DNA of 64,000 nt from Candidatus Neomarinimicrobiota bacterium (lineage in GTDB: Bacteria; Fidelibacterota; Marinisomatia; Marinisomatales; S15-B10). Shown here in pieces: positions 17,477 through 27,313 of the stretch. The notes below the pieces were generated by a model, which saw nothing but the letters and a program-made list of their open reading frames with translations, ran no database searches and had not been told where the DNA came from. Within the stretch, counting starts at the first letter, position 1. Every line of letters begins with the position of its first letter. The stretch is taken from assembly GCA_012964825.1 (NCBI GenBank), contig DTTI01000073.1, positions 1 to 64,000 of the forward strand, written 5' to 3'. The position numbers and the translations under genes are program-made.

Positions 17477-18709
17477 TTAAGTCTCCTCAGACGATTCGTC
17501 CTCATTTTCATCGCTGTTATCCGCACTTTCATCTGAGTCATCGTCTGATTCTCCCGATTCTTCTTCGTCATCCGATAAAGAATCTGAATCGAAGGACCAA
17601 TCATCCTCATTTTCCAGCTCCAGTTCTTCCTCATCTTTCCTTTCTAGGAGATTTTCTTCATCGGTTTTCATCCTGAAAATTATCACAGCAATCGTCTGAG
17701 CCACAATCTCCACACTGAGTCCGTATGAGAGTACGGTGCCGACGATTAAGAAAAGTGATGTGGCAATGAATACAGCGCCGAAGTATTCCATTGGGCCAAG
17801 GGCTCCGGATGCATCTGGGAGATAGACCGTAGAGAGTAACCCGTCAAAAGTAAGAGCTTCAGTGATGGGAGAGATCGGTTCCAAAACCTTATCAGAAGCC
17901 CAAGATACCATTCTGCCAAGTTTCGATCCCATGAGTGAATCATGTCCGAAAACAATATTGATAAGGCCGTAACCCATGCACAAGAAAGAAGAGAAGATGG
18001 TCACACCTGCATAAACAAGTGCATAGAGTAACGGGAGATAGAGAAGTGTTCTCCACGGTTGTGACCAGGTTATGGAGTAATTCTGGAAGACGGCGCCCAT
18101 TGTGTCCTCTTCCATGGTGCCCACAACGGCATGGGTGAAAAAGATCGATACAACCAGGACAACTATAGTGTAAGCCACAAAAACAGAACCGAAGAACCAG
18201 AGCAGGTAGGGTATACCGAAGAAAAGTTCACCGAGATACGGAATTTTTCCGATGAGAGCAAAGACAGCAGCAATGACGACGAAAAAGAGCACAATGACTG
18301 CAATGGAGAGATGAGTAAAAACAGGCGCATGCCAGTGTTTCTTAACAAACTTCCATGCGTCGCCAGAGGAGTAAAATTCGTCCCCTTTGAGTTGCTTGTA
18401 AGTCACTCGGGCTACAGCTGTAGCACCCAGTAGAATAGCCACGATCCAGGCGAGACATCCCAAAAGCCAAACAACCAAGGCTACCGAACCGTAATCATTT
18501 CCTATGAGGCATGGGTAGAGTCCGTATTGCGACCACACTTCTCCCATAGACCAGCCGTTTAGGAGGAAGGAGAGATGAGTGATAACAAAGTAGGCAACAT
18601 ATCCCACGAGGTTTGCTTGAAGAAGAATCCAGATTTTTTTCCCTCCCAGTGCAAGTCGCGGCGCCCTGAAAATGTCCCTAACGTCAAAGTGAAGTTTCAT
18701 AGGTTGCAT
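17477..18709 (-). CDS. Polytopic membrane protein with a long acidic C-terminal tail, function unknown
   Basis: A 410-residue protein. Residues 1-345 carry about seven hydrophobic segments (for example the stretch around SVALVVWLLGCLAWIV and the last one around SLFLIVGTVLSYGLS); the last 65 residues or so are a disordered, almost wholly Glu/Asp/Ser tail. I do not recognise the family. The start could equally be the ATG three codons downstream (18700). It is the last gene of the operon that begins at 24288, just before a strong terminator. The acidic tail may bind cations or a basic partner, which is inference only. Confidence 0.7.
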   Translation of the reverse strand: MQPMKLHFDVRDIFRAPRLALGGKKIWILLQANLVGYVAYFVITHLSFLLNGWSMGEVWSQYGLYPCLIGNDYGSVALVVWLLGCLAWIVAILLGATAVARVTYKQLKGDEFYSSGDAWKFVKKHWHAPVFTHLSIAVIVLFFVVIAAVFALIGKIPYLGELFFGIPYLLWFFGSVFVAYTIVVLVVSIFFTHAVVGTMEEDTMGAVFQNYSITWSQPWRTLLYLPLLYALVYAGVTIFSSFLCMGYGLINIVFGHDSLMGSKLGRMVSWASDKVLEPISPITEALTFDGLLSTVYLPDASGALGPMEYFGAVFIATSLFLIVGTVLSYGLSVEIVAQTIAVIIFRMKTDEENLLERKDEEELELENEDDWSFDSDSLSDDEEESGESDDDSDESADNSDENEDESSEET

Positions 18710-18737
18710 CTTTTAACCCTTTATTGATTTGATTAAA

Positions 18738-19538
18738 CTACTGATCCACGCGGACTTTGTCTATCCAAGCAACGATACCGGTCCTTGAGTTGATTTCATC
18801 AGCTGCTTTCTTTGCCTCATCCCGCGAGTTAAAGGCACCAATCCGTACCCTGTACCAGAATTTGGTACCCGGACGTGCTTTCTGAATATAGGCATCAAAG
18901 CCCATTTTTCTAAGTTCACCCATTTTCCCTTCAGCTTCTTTTAAGGTCGATTCAGAATAGATCTGTATGGTAAATCTCCCTTCAACTGAAGCTAATTGAT
19001 CTGCTTTTGGCGCTGGTGGTGGTTTTGGTGACTTTTTCTTTACCGGTTTAGGTTTTTCTTTCACAGGGGGAGCCGGGGCTGGTGAGGGAGGCTCCGGCGA
19101 TGGTACCTTAGGAGCTAGAGGCTCTTCAAAAGTTACCGTTTTTTCAACAACTTCTTCTGTTTCAGCAAGTTGGGTGTCAACCAAAATTTCCGTCGTAGTG
19201 GAAGACGAAATCTTGAAAAGATATTCATTGCTAACGATGGCCTCACCAGTGCTATTGAAGATGATCAATTCAAATTTGTAGTCACCCGGGGCATCGGGCT
19301 GGAATGCCATTTCGCGGCCGCCCTGGCGAATATAGAGGTTACTGTAAGTGAGCAAGCTTTCATTCGGAAAAGAGAGAATATCCCAACCGTAAGACGGATT
19401 TTCCACACCCACAGGCTTTTCAATCTGAATGCTGTAATAGTTGCCAACCGTTCCCTGGTGTGAACTATAACTCTCACATGTTGTTAATGTTAATGAAAGA
19501 ACAGATAGAAGAGGAATGTATAGTTTCGAGAATGGCAT
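18738..19538 (-). CDS. SPOR-domain lipoprotein (peptidoglycan-binding)
   Basis: A 266-residue protein with an N-terminal signal ending in a lipobox-like LTTC at about residues 17-20, a beta-rich domain to about residue 120, a Pro/Lys-rich linker (PSPEPPSPAPAPP and following), and a C-terminal SPOR domain from about residue 188 (RFTIQIYSESTLKEAEGKM). SPOR domains bind denuded glycan strands at division sites. The signal type (lipoprotein rather than soluble) is a moderately confident reading. It lies 17 bp after ndk in the same orientation. Confidence 0.82.
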   Translation of the reverse strand: MPFSKLYIPLLSVLSLTLTTCESYSSHQGTVGNYYSIQIEKPVGVENPSYGWDILSFPNESLLTYSNLYIRQGGREMAFQPDAPGDYKFELIIFNSTGEAIVSNEYLFKISSSTTTEILVDTQLAETEEVVEKTVTFEEPLAPKVPSPEPPSPAPAPPVKEKPKPVKKKSPKPPPAPKADQLASVEGRFTIQIYSESTLKEAEGKMGELRKMGFDAYIQKARPGTKFWYRVRIGAFNSRDEAKKAADEINSRTGIVAWIDKVRVDQ

Positions 19539-19555
19539 ACGTACTGAATGGGCGT

Positions 19556-19978
19556 TTAGTCGGTAGAAATTTCGAGGGAAGAAAAGAAAAATGCAATTTC
19601 TTTTACTGCATTCTCATTAGAGTCAGATCCGTGAACGGCGTTGTTCTGAATGTTCTCGGCGAAATCTCTTCGAATTGTCCCTTCATCTGCCTCTTCAGGA
19701 TTGGTGGCACCGATCAATTTTCGAAAAGATGTCACGGCACCCTCTTTTTTAAGTGCCATGGGTACGCACGATCCTGAAGTCATGAATTCAACAAGGTTGT
19801 TGAAGAAAGGCCGCTCCCTGTGAACAGCATAGAAAGCTTCAGCTCTTTCCCTGGTAAGCATTACTTGTTGCATGGCGAGGATCTGAAAACCGCCGTTAAG
19901 AATTCGGTCAATGATTTTCCCTGTATTGCTTTTACTGACTGAGTCTGGTTTTATAATTGCTAAAGTGTGATTGCTCAA
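19556..19978 (-). CDS. ndk: Nucleoside diphosphate kinase
   Basis: Transfers the terminal phosphate from ATP to other nucleoside diphosphates. The 140-residue protein starts [13 protein letters not shown] and has the catalytic histidine in NAVHGSDS (about residues 115-122). The usual RGLxG after KPDxV is replaced by SKSNTG. It follows sucD by 2 bp; NDK and succinyl-CoA synthetase are known to associate in several bacteria, so shared expression makes sense if the latter makes GTP. Confidence 0.95.
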   Translation of the reverse strand: MSNHTLAIIKPDSVSKSNTGKIIDRILNGGFQILAMQQVMLTRERAEAFYAVHRERPFFNNLVEFMTSGSCVPMALKKEGAVTSFRKLIGATNPEEADEGTIRRDFAENIQNNAVHGSDSNENAVKEIAFFFSSLEISTD

Positions 19979-19980
19979 GT

Positions 19981-20856
19981 TTAGTTCTCCAATTGTTGCT
20001 GCATTGCAATTCCAATATCGGCCGGACTTGCCACCACCGAAATCCCAGCATTTCTGAGGGCTGTCATTTTATCTTCCGCCGTCCCTTTTCCCCCATCGAT
20101 GATGGCTCCTGCGTGCCCCATTCTTCTTCCAGGAGGGGCTGTTTGGCCCGCGATAAATGCCACCACCGGTTTATTAAATCCGGACTCTTGCATCCATGCT
20201 GCAGCTTCTTCTTCAGCTGAGCCGCCGATTTCGCCGATCAGAACGACACCATCGGTACCGTCATCCTCAGCGAAGAGCGAGAGCAGATCGATAAAGGTGC
20301 AACCGATAATAGGATCACCACCGATGCCGACACATGTGGACTGACCGATGTTCAGCTCCGTCAGCTGGTACACTGCTTCGTAGGTGAGCGTTCCGCTTCT
20401 TGAGATGACGCCGATTGGGCCCTCTTGGTGAATAAAACCGGGCATGATGCCAATCTTTGCTTTTCCAGGAGAGATAATGCCGGGGCAGTTTGGCCCAATC
20501 ATTCTGGTATCTGTTTTACGAACGAAGTTTTTCACCTTTACCATATCCGCAGCCGGAATACCTTCGGTGATACAGACAACAAGTTCAACACCTGCATATG
20601 CAGCTTCCATGATGGCATCGGGACCGAAGGGAGGGGGAACGAAAATGACGGAAGCGTTGGCATCTGTTTCATTGACAGCTTCCGCAACGGTGTTAAAGAC
20701 GGGCAAGTCAAGATGTGTTTGTCTGCCCTTTCCGGGAGTGACACCGCCCACCACGTTTGTCCCGTAAGCAATCATCTGTCCACCGTGGAAAGACCCTTCC
20801 TTTCCAGTAAAGCCCTGGACAATGACCCGAGTATCTCTATTAAGGAGGATGCTCAT
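19981..20856 (-). CDS. sucD: Succinyl-CoA synthetase alpha subunit
   Basis: Nucleotide- and CoA-binding subunit of the TCA-cycle enzyme that makes ATP or GTP from succinyl-CoA. It has [15 protein letters not shown] at the CoA site, the [11 protein letters not shown] and [11 protein letters not shown] loops, [11 protein letters not shown], and the phosphorylated histidine in [18 protein letters not shown]. Length 291 is standard. It is translationally coupled to sucC through an ATGA overlap. Confidence 0.96.
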   Translation of the reverse strand: MSILLNRDTRVIVQGFTGKEGSFHGGQMIAYGTNVVGGVTPGKGRQTHLDLPVFNTVAEAVNETDANASVIFVPPPFGPDAIMEAAYAGVELVVCITEGIPAADMVKVKNFVRKTDTRMIGPNCPGIISPGKAKIGIMPGFIHQEGPIGVISRSGTLTYEAVYQLTELNIGQSTCVGIGGDPIIGCTFIDLLSLFAEDDGTDGVVLIGEIGGSAEEEAAAWMQESGFNKPVVAFIAGQTAPPGRRMGHAGAIIDGGKGTAEDKMTALRNAGISVVASPADIGIAMQQQLEN

Positions 20857-22019
20857 CCCTGTGTAGCCGCCTCCACCGCTTTTTCAGCACCATCTTTCAA
20901 GCTGGTAGCAATAATGAATTCAAGAGGGGATTCTTCCAGTAATGTGACGGCTTCTTTAGCGTTTGTTCCCTCAAGTCTGACAACCACGGAAACTTTTACA
21001 TCCATGGTGGAAAGGGCGTCTACAACACCTTGGGCCACGCGATCACACCGGACAATGCCGCCGAAAATATTGATGAGAATAGATTTTACGTTAGGATCAG
21101 TAAGGATAAGCTTAAACCCCCGTGAAACGGTTTCAGAATTAGCAACACCGCCCACATCTAGAAAGTTGGCAGGTTCTCCCCCGGATAGTTTAATAATATC
21201 CATAGTGGCCATGGCGAGGCCCGCGCCGTTAACCATACATCCTACATTACCGTCCAACTTTATGTAATTAAGCTGGTAACTGGCGGCATCGGTTTCGCTG
21301 GGCAACTCTTCTGAGGTATCTCGCATCTCAGCCAAATCATTGTGACGGTAAAGACCGTTGTCGTCAAAGTTCATTTTGGCATCCAGCGCCATCACCTGGC
21401 CGTCGCCTGTAACCACCAGGGGATTGATCTCCGCCAGTGAACAATCATAGTTATCAAACGCTTTCCAGAGGGCCATAAATGTTTTAACGCCATTCTTCAA
21501 CTGATCGTCATCCAGCCCAAGAGCAAAGGCGAGCTGTCGCGCCTGGAAAGTTGTGAGGCCAAATTCAGGATAAATCCAAACTTTTATGATCTTTTCCGGC
21601 GTCTCCGCTGCCACTTTTTCAATCTCAACACCACCTTCTGTTGATACCATGAAAACAAAATTTTCTTTGGAACGATCGAGAACAATTCCAGCGTAGAACT
21701 CCTTTGCAATGTCTACTCCTTCCTCAATAAGCAGCCGGTTCACCTCTTTTCCTTCCGGTCCCGTCTGATGGGTTACAAGCTTCATCCCAAGGATTTGATC
21801 AGCCAGTTTTCGTACCTCCTCCATAGTCTTGGCAATCTTGACACCACCGCCCTTGCCGCGGCCACCAGCATGAATCTGTGCTTTCACCATCCACAGATCG
21901 CCGCCTATTGCTTCCGCCGCTATCACGGCCTCATCAACAGAAAAAGCAGGGATGCCCGCCGGTACCGGGACGCTGTTCTGTCTGAGAATCTCTTTCGCCT
22001 GATACTCGTGAATCTTCAT
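20853..22019 (-). CDS. sucC: Succinyl-CoA synthetase beta subunit
   Basis: ATP-grasp subunit, 388 residues. It begins [20 protein letters not shown], has the [19 protein letters not shown] nucleotide-binding segment, [12 protein letters not shown] with metal ligands, [12 protein letters not shown], and [19 protein letters not shown]. Its start overlaps the stop of the carbamate kinase gene by 4 bp (ATGA), an unusual upstream neighbour for sucC. Confidence 0.96.
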   Translation of the reverse strand: MKIHEYQAKEILRQNSVPVPAGIPAFSVDEAVIAAEAIGGDLWMVKAQIHAGGRGKGGGVKIAKTMEEVRKLADQILGMKLVTHQTGPEGKEVNRLLIEEGVDIAKEFYAGIVLDRSKENFVFMVSTEGGVEIEKVAAETPEKIIKVWIYPEFGLTTFQARQLAFALGLDDDQLKNGVKTFMALWKAFDNYDCSLAEINPLVVTGDGQVMALDAKMNFDDNGLYRHNDLAEMRDTSEELPSETDAASYQLNYIKLDGNVGCMVNGAGLAMATMDIIKLSGGEPANFLDVGGVANSETVSRGFKLILTDPNVKSILINIFGGIVRCDRVAQGVVDALSTMDVKVSVVVRLEGTNAKEAVTLLEESPLEFIIATSLKDGAEKAVEAATQG

Positions 22020-22975
22020 GACTGATTAGTTATGACTGTGCCTGTTTGTCCTGAAAGTGCTTCAGCTACGGAATCGATGGCAGAGATGAGCACCCGCTCA
22101 CCACCTCTTTTGATGAAATTCACGGCAGCAGAGATTTTCGGTTCCATGGTGCCGGGTGCGAACTGTCCGTCTTTTAAGTGTTTTTTCGCATCTCTCATTG
22201 TCATGCGGTGAATAGGCGCCTCGTTTTTCTGTCCAAAGTTAAGAAATACAGTTCTGACGTCCGTCAGAATGAAAAAATCGCGAGATCCAATTTCGTTTGC
22301 TATAATGGCCGATGCAAAGTCTTTGTCCACCACTGCATCAAAACCTTCCATGTCGCCATTGTCAATGGAGTACACGGGTATACCTCCACCACCGCCGGCG
22401 ATCACAATTATTCCAGCATTCACCAGTTCTCGGATGACATTCGCCTCCACAATTGAGATTGGTTTCGGCGAAGGGACCACCCGCCGCCAGTCTCCCGATG
22501 ATGTCTCTCTTACAGTCCAACCGTAACGGTCAGCCAAAGAAGCAGCTGTTTTTTCATCATAATGTTGGCCGATCTCTTTGGATGGATTTTCTATTTCAGG
22601 ATCATTCTTATCCACTAATACCTGCGTGATTATGGTGACCACATCTCTATGAATATTTTCACTTTTCAGAAGGTTTTGAAGAGACTGCTGGATCATGTAT
22701 CCCATGCCGCCTGCAACATCCGCCACGCAGATTCCCAAAGGTAGGATAGGTGCCGTGTCAGCGGTGAGTTCCGTTCTTAGCAGGGCGTTTCCCACTTGAG
22801 GTCCGTTGCCGTGGGTGATGACAAGGTCGTACCCTTCCGAAATAAGGTGCATGATGGCGCTCATGCTCTCCCGCGTGTGGCGGAATTGGTTGGTGATGGT
22901 ATCCACTTCTTTTTGGGGAGAGATGGCGTTTCCTCCCAGTGCCAGAACGGCGGTCCTGTTTCCGTCCTGTGTCAT
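22016..22975 (-). CDS. arcC: Carbamate kinase
   Basis: Makes ATP and carbamate from carbamoyl phosphate and ADP, or runs in reverse. The 319-residue amino-acid-kinase-fold protein starts with [12 protein letters not shown], has the substrate loop [15 protein letters not shown], the family's [12 protein letters not shown] and [11 protein letters not shown] segments, the catalytic-site [11 protein letters not shown], and the C-terminal [15 protein letters not shown]. No arginine deiminase or ornithine carbamoyltransferase is in the window, so the carbamoyl phosphate source is unknown. It is coupled by 4-bp overlaps to genes on both sides. Confidence 0.94.
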   Translation of the reverse strand: MTQDGNRTAVLALGGNAISPQKEVDTITNQFRHTRESMSAIMHLISEGYDLVITHGNGPQVGNALLRTELTADTAPILPLGICVADVAGGMGYMIQQSLQNLLKSENIHRDVVTIITQVLVDKNDPEIENPSKEIGQHYDEKTAASLADRYGWTVRETSSGDWRRVVPSPKPISIVEANVIRELVNAGIIVIAGGGGGIPVYSIDNGDMEGFDAVVDKDFASAIIANEIGSRDFFILTDVRTVFLNFGQKNEAPIHRMTMRDAKKHLKDGQFAPGTMEPKISAAVNFIKRGGERVLISAIDSVAEALSGQTGTVITNQS

Positions 22976-24288
22976 TTCATGAAAGGAGTCAATACCTCAG
23001 CTACTGTCGGTTTTCCGATCTCTTTCAAGTCGTAAGTTACACGTACCGATGGCTTTTCAATATGGAGTACTTTACGCAGATCTATAGGCGTTCCAATTAA
23101 CACCGCATCACAATCGGCGGCATTGATGGTACTTTCCAGATCTTTTATTTGCTGTTCGCCGTAGCCCATGGCCGGTAACAGTTTTCCAATGTCGGGATAC
23201 GTCTCAAACGTCTCCGCAATTGTTCCGGTGATCCAAGGCCTCGGATCGACGATCTCACTGGCACCGAACTTCTCCGCAGCTACTACGCCGGCGCCGAATT
23301 TCATTCCACCGTGTGTCAGGGTGGGACCATCTTCCACCACTAGGCACCGTTTTCCTTTGATAGCATCAGGTTCCTCAACTTTCACAGGTGAAGCAGCTTC
23401 AATGACGGTGGCGCTGGGATTAACCGAGGCTATGTTAATTTTTACTGTTGCTACGTTCTCAGGATCGGCTGTGTCCACCTTGTTGATCACTAACACGTCT
23501 GCCATCAGGAGGTTTGATTCGCCGGGATAGAATAACAGTTCATGTCCGGGTCGATGGGGATCTACGACCACAAGAAAGAGATCGGGCTTGTAGAACGGCA
23601 TATCGTTGTTACCGCCATCCCAAAGGATAATGTCTGCTTCCTTTTCAGCTTTGTCAAGAATGGCCCCGTAATCGATGCCAGCGAACACTACCGATCCGCG
23701 GACAATGTGAGGTTCATATTCCTCCATCTCTTCGATAGTACAGTCGTGCTTTTTCAGGTCCTCTATGGTGGAAAATCGCTGGACTTTCTGTTTTGCTAGG
23801 TTGCCGTAAGGCATGGGATGACGAATGATGGCCACTCTTCTTCCTACATCGGTCAGCACTTCTGCCACCCGTCGACTCGTCTGACTTTTCCCGGATCCTG
23901 TTCTAACGGCGCCGATTGCTATTACCGGCTTATTAGATCTGATCATTGTCTTTTTGCCGCCCAAGAGCTTGAAATTTGCCCCACACTTGAGGACTTCTGA
24001 CGCCTTGTGCATAACGTATTCATGGGAAACGTCACTGTAGGAAAAGACAACATCATCAACCTTCATCCCCAGTATCAATCGAGACAAATCTGCCTCGTCC
24101 AGGATGGGAATTCCATTGGGATAAAGCTCACCACTGAGCTCAGGTGGATATCGTCTGCCTTCGATGTTGGGGATTTGCGTCGCAGTGAAGGCTACTACCT
24201 CACTGTGAGGATCGTTACGGTAGATTACGTTGAAATTATGAAAATCACGCCCGGCGGCCCCCATGATGAGGACTCGTGTTCTGTTCAT
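22972..24288 (-). CDS. COG2403-like P-loop protein (cyclic 2,3-diphosphoglycerate synthetase family)
   Basis: A 438-residue protein with an N-terminal Rossmann-like domain (VLIMGAAGRDFHNFNVIYRN) and a P-loop NTPase domain whose Walker A is AIGAVRTGSGKSQTSRRVAE, about residues 123-142. Later motifs are IILWDGGNNDMPFYKPD and DVLVINKVDTADPENV, resembling a GTPase-style NKxD base-recognition motif. The family includes archaeal cyclic 2,3-diphosphoglycerate synthetase, but in bacteria the substrate is not established. It heads the arcC-sucC-sucD-ndk operon, and its stop overlaps the arcC start. The context suggests a role with carbamoyl phosphate or another acyl/phosphoryl donor; that is inference. 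Confidence 0.8.
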   Translation of the reverse strand: MNRTRVLIMGAAGRDFHNFNVIYRNDPHSEVVAFTATQIPNIEGRRYPPELSGELYPNGIPILDEADLSRLILGMKVDDVVFSYSDVSHEYVMHKASEVLKCGANFKLLGGKKTMIRSNKPVIAIGAVRTGSGKSQTSRRVAEVLTDVGRRVAIIRHPMPYGNLAKQKVQRFSTIEDLKKHDCTIEEMEEYEPHIVRGSVVFAGIDYGAILDKAEKEADIILWDGGNNDMPFYKPDLFLVVVDPHRPGHELLFYPGESNLLMADVLVINKVDTADPENVATVKINIASVNPSATVIEAASPVKVEEPDAIKGKRCLVVEDGPTLTHGGMKFGAGVVAAEKFGASEIVDPRPWITGTIAETFETYPDIGKLLPAMGYGEQQIKDLESTINAADCDAVLIGTPIDLRKVLHIEKPSVRVTYDLKEIGKPTVAEVLTPFMK

Positions 24289-24324
24289 ATCTATTCAGGC
24301 CTTTCGTAGCTTCTGATTTATTCT

Positions 24325-24360
24325 AAAAAAACTCCATGCCGAAACAGTTGTGCAGGAGTT
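24325..24360 (-). terminator. Rho-independent terminator after pruA
   Basis: On the minus strand AACTCC (24360-24355 approximately) and GGAGTT pair, with an inner TGC/GCA pair, followed by a run of seven T. It is about 75 bp after the pruA stop and before the start of the COG2403 gene, separating the arsC-pruA operon from the arcC-sucCD operon. Confidence 0.65.
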
Positions 24361-24432
24361 GCTAGAAAAGGGGGAAGCGCTAACTAAATCCGAAAAAGTT
24401 TCTGAACCCGAGAATTCTTTGGATAAACTTAA

Positions 24433-26061
24433 TCATTCGTCAGCCATGAACGGGTAGCGGTAATCCTTGGGGGGATCGAAGTTCTCTTTTACGGTTCTCT
24501 GGGAGACCCAGCGTGCAAGGTTCCAGATAGAACCCGCCTTGTCGTTTGTCCCTGATGCTCTGCTGCCGCCGAACGGCTGCTGGCCTACCACCGCTCCTGT
24601 AGGTTTATCATTGATATAAAAATTTCCTGCGGCATGAGTAAGTGCTTGAGAGGCATCATCAATGGCTTTTCTATCCTGAGCAATAACACATCCTGTCAGG
24701 GCGTAGATGGATGTCTGATCAATCAGTTGCAGTGTCTCCTGCCATTTATTTGAATCGTAAACAAAAATAGTCAAGACAGGGCCAAATATCTCTTCTTCCA
24801 TCGTTTTGAAGTGAGGATCGGTAGTAATGATAGTGGCCGGTTCAATAAAGTAACCAACCGAATCGTCATATCCTCCCCCAGTGAGAAACTCGGCGTCGGA
24901 CGATTCTCTTGTGTAGTCGATGTATTCGATAATGGAGTCGAAAGCGGCCTTATCGATGATTGCATTCATAAAGTTGGTGAAATCCTCTACATCGCCCATT
25001 CTGATGGATTTCACCTCTGCCACATATCGCTCCTTGACCTCTGGCCAGATGGTTGACGGAATGTACGCCCGCGAGAGGGCGGAGCATTTCTGACCCTGAT
25101 ATTCAAATGCACCCCGGACCATGGCGGTCACAAGTGCGTCGGCATCGGCTGATTCATGAGCTATGCAAAAATTCTTACCGCCTGTTTCACCGACGATTCG
25201 GGGATAGCTTTTGTAATTGGCGATGTTCTCGCCCACTGTTTTCCACATACCTTGAAAAACAGCTGTTGATCCAGTGAAGTGTACCCCGGCCAGGTCCGGA
25301 TGACGCATGACCGTGGGGCCCACCTTTGAGCCCGCTCCCGGTATAAAATTGATGACACCGTCTGGGAGTCCGGCTTCCTTGAACAGTTCCATAAAAAACC
25401 AGGCAGGATAGACAGCGCTTGATGCCGGTTTCCAGAGCACCACATTTCCCATAAGAGAAGGTGCTGTGGGGAGGTTAGCCCCGATGCTGGTGAAATTGAA
25501 GGGACTCACCGCGAAAACAAAACCCTCCAGAGGACGATGCTCGACCGTGTTTTTAGTGGGGGGTGGAGAATGCATGGGCTGATGGGTGCTGAGTTCCTGT
25601 GCATAATAGGGGTTGAAGTTGAAAAAGTCAGCCACCTCACAAGCCGCGTCAATTTCTGCTTGAAAAACAGTTTTGCTCATGTTAAGCATGGTAGCAGCAT
25701 TCAGTGTTTGCCGCCATTTACCGGCAACCAGTTCACCCATTTTGAGGAAAATTTTTGCCCGTTTTTCAAATGGAGTAGTAGACCAGCTTTTCCAAGCTTC
25801 TGTGGCTGCATCAATGGCCTGGTTCACTTCCGATTCACCAGCCTGATGAAAATGGGCGAGAACGTACTTATGGTTGTGAGGGATGATACACTTTCCGATA
25901 TTGCCGGTCTTTACCTCCCGGCCACCGATTATCAGTGGGATCTCAATCTCCTGACCTTTCAACTCATCGATTTTGGCTTTCAGTTCATCTCGTTCGGGCG
26001 TTCCGGGTGCATAGGATCGAATAGGATCATTTTCAGGCTTAGGAACAACGAAATCACTCAT
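24433..26061 (-). CDS. pruA: L-glutamate gamma-semialdehyde (P5C) dehydrogenase, mammalian type
   Basis: Oxidises glutamate semialdehyde, formed from proline or arginine, to glutamate with NAD+. The 542-residue aldehyde dehydrogenase has the FAVSPFNFTSIGANLP segment, the catalytic Glu in VGETGGKNF, the catalytic Cys in FEYQGQKCSALSRAYIP, EEIFGPVLTIFVY, and the C-terminal QQPFGGSRASGTNDKAG. Its length and the SSAVYPAWFFMELFKEAG region match the ALDH4A1-like P5CDH group. No proline dehydrogenase is in the window. It lies 87 bp after the M19 dipeptidase gene. Confidence 0.93.
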   Translation of the reverse strand: MSDFVVPKPENDPIRSYAPGTPERDELKAKIDELKGQEIEIPLIIGGREVKTGNIGKCIIPHNHKYVLAHFHQAGESEVNQAIDAATEAWKSWSTTPFEKRAKIFLKMGELVAGKWRQTLNAATMLNMSKTVFQAEIDAACEVADFFNFNPYYAQELSTHQPMHSPPPTKNTVEHRPLEGFVFAVSPFNFTSIGANLPTAPSLMGNVVLWKPASSAVYPAWFFMELFKEAGLPDGVINFIPGAGSKVGPTVMRHPDLAGVHFTGSTAVFQGMWKTVGENIANYKSYPRIVGETGGKNFCIAHESADADALVTAMVRGAFEYQGQKCSALSRAYIPSTIWPEVKERYVAEVKSIRMGDVEDFTNFMNAIIDKAAFDSIIEYIDYTRESSDAEFLTGGGYDDSVGYFIEPATIITTDPHFKTMEEEIFGPVLTIFVYDSNKWQETLQLIDQTSIYALTGCVIAQDRKAIDDASQALTHAAGNFYINDKPTGAVVGQQPFGGSRASGTNDKAGSIWNLARWVSQRTVKENFDPPKDYRYPFMADE

Positions 26062-26148
26062 GAGTCAAAATCCTTTCAGCTTTAGAGTTCTTAGGAAACG
26101 AGCGAGCGAATTTAGGGGAAGATGGAAGTTGTAGGCAAGGGCAAGGTC

Positions 26149-27285
26149 TCACCACACTTCTCTGAAGAGCCTCTCCCAATTTTTTCCTAGAATTTTTTCT
26201 ACGCGGTCCACACTGTGACCTCTTTCCAAGAGTTTATTTCCGATCATTTCCATCCTAAGCGCTGAATTCATGTCTTTAACAAAGAAAAATTCATCTTCCC
26301 TCGGAGCGGCAATACCTGCGGAATTCCTGATTTCAGCAAACTTTATGTGTTGAGCTATGTATTCATCAGTGACGACATGTGGGGTGATTGACAGATCACT
26401 GCCGATTCCTACATGATCCTCTCCGCACACATTAACGGCATGTTCTATGTGGGCTAAAAGATGTTCAGAGGTTGGTTGATCATTTGCATTCAAAAAAGGC
26501 ATCATATAAATGCCGATGACCCCTCCGCGATTAGCCATCAGTTTAAGTTCTTCATCGCGTTTGCTTCTGGGATGATCATAGACTGCTTTGCAGCCACTGT
26601 GTGTTATGGATACAGGCTGATCAGATGCGAGGATACTCTCGCGAGTGGTTTTAGTTGAACAGTGGCTTAGATCAATGAGAAGACCCATCTCATTCATCTT
26701 ATTGACTACTTCCTTACCGAAGCTGGTTAGTCCGCCAGCATTTGGTTGCAGACATCCGTCCCCTACGGAATTCTTAAGGTTATATGTGAGCTGAACTATC
26801 CGAATTCCAAGATTGTGAAAAGTGACTAGAAAATTCACATCTTGTCCAAGCATATTTGTGTTTTGAAACCCGAAAATCAACCCCAATTTTCTATCTTTTT
26901 TAGCTTTAAGAATGTCGCCAACTCTCCTGATTTTCATCAGAAACTCAGGATGTTCTGCAATTTCCCTTTCCCAATAACCGATGCTTGACACAGTTTGTTC
27001 AAAAGCTTTATCACCTATTCCGCTGTTGACTGTAACATTTACTGCTGTAATTCCTGATTTTCGGCTGTTACTCATCATTTCATCGGTTAATGGGCTGTCC
27101 ATTCTTCCTGGAACGTTAAAAGGGCCAGGCGAAGCGAGATTGTCAATTATGACAGATCTGTCGTAACGAAAGTGTCCACTTGGTGGAGCAGTTTGGAATG
27201 AACCGATTGATATGCCGGTTGCGGGAAGAATAGCAGCGGTTAGAGTTAGTTTTGTGAATTCTCTTCGCGTAATGCGTTTGGTCAT
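26149..27285 (-). CDS. Tat-exported M19 (renal) dipeptidase
   Basis: A zinc dipeptidase expected in the periplasm. The chosen start is the ATG at 27285 (378 residues), with a GGGGA ribosome-binding site 9 nt upstream; it opens MTKRITRREFTKLTL, a twin-arginine signal, followed by a hydrophobic core. A start 15 codons upstream would spoil the signal and overlap the TSUP gene. Family motifs are LIFGFQNTNMLG, LTYNLKNSVGDGC, the metal-binding LLIDLSHCS, ITHSGCKAVYDHPR and VGIGSDLS. It could hydrolyse D/L-dipeptides or beta-lactam-like amides; the substrate is unknown. Confidence 0.9.
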   Translation of the reverse strand: MTKRITRREFTKLTLTAAILPATGISIGSFQTAPPSGHFRYDRSVIIDNLASPGPFNVPGRMDSPLTDEMMSNSRKSGITAVNVTVNSGIGDKAFEQTVSSIGYWEREIAEHPEFLMKIRRVGDILKAKKDRKLGLIFGFQNTNMLGQDVNFLVTFHNLGIRIVQLTYNLKNSVGDGCLQPNAGGLTSFGKEVVNKMNEMGLLIDLSHCSTKTTRESILASDQPVSITHSGCKAVYDHPRSKRDEELKLMANRGGVIGIYMMPFLNANDQPTSEHLLAHIEHAVNVCGEDHVGIGSDLSITPHVVTDEYIAQHIKFAEIRNSAGIAAPREDEFFFVKDMNSALRMEMIGNKLLERGHSVDRVEKILGKNWERLFREVW

Positions 27286-27313
27286 AATTGTGTCCCCAAC
27301 ATTACCATTATAG

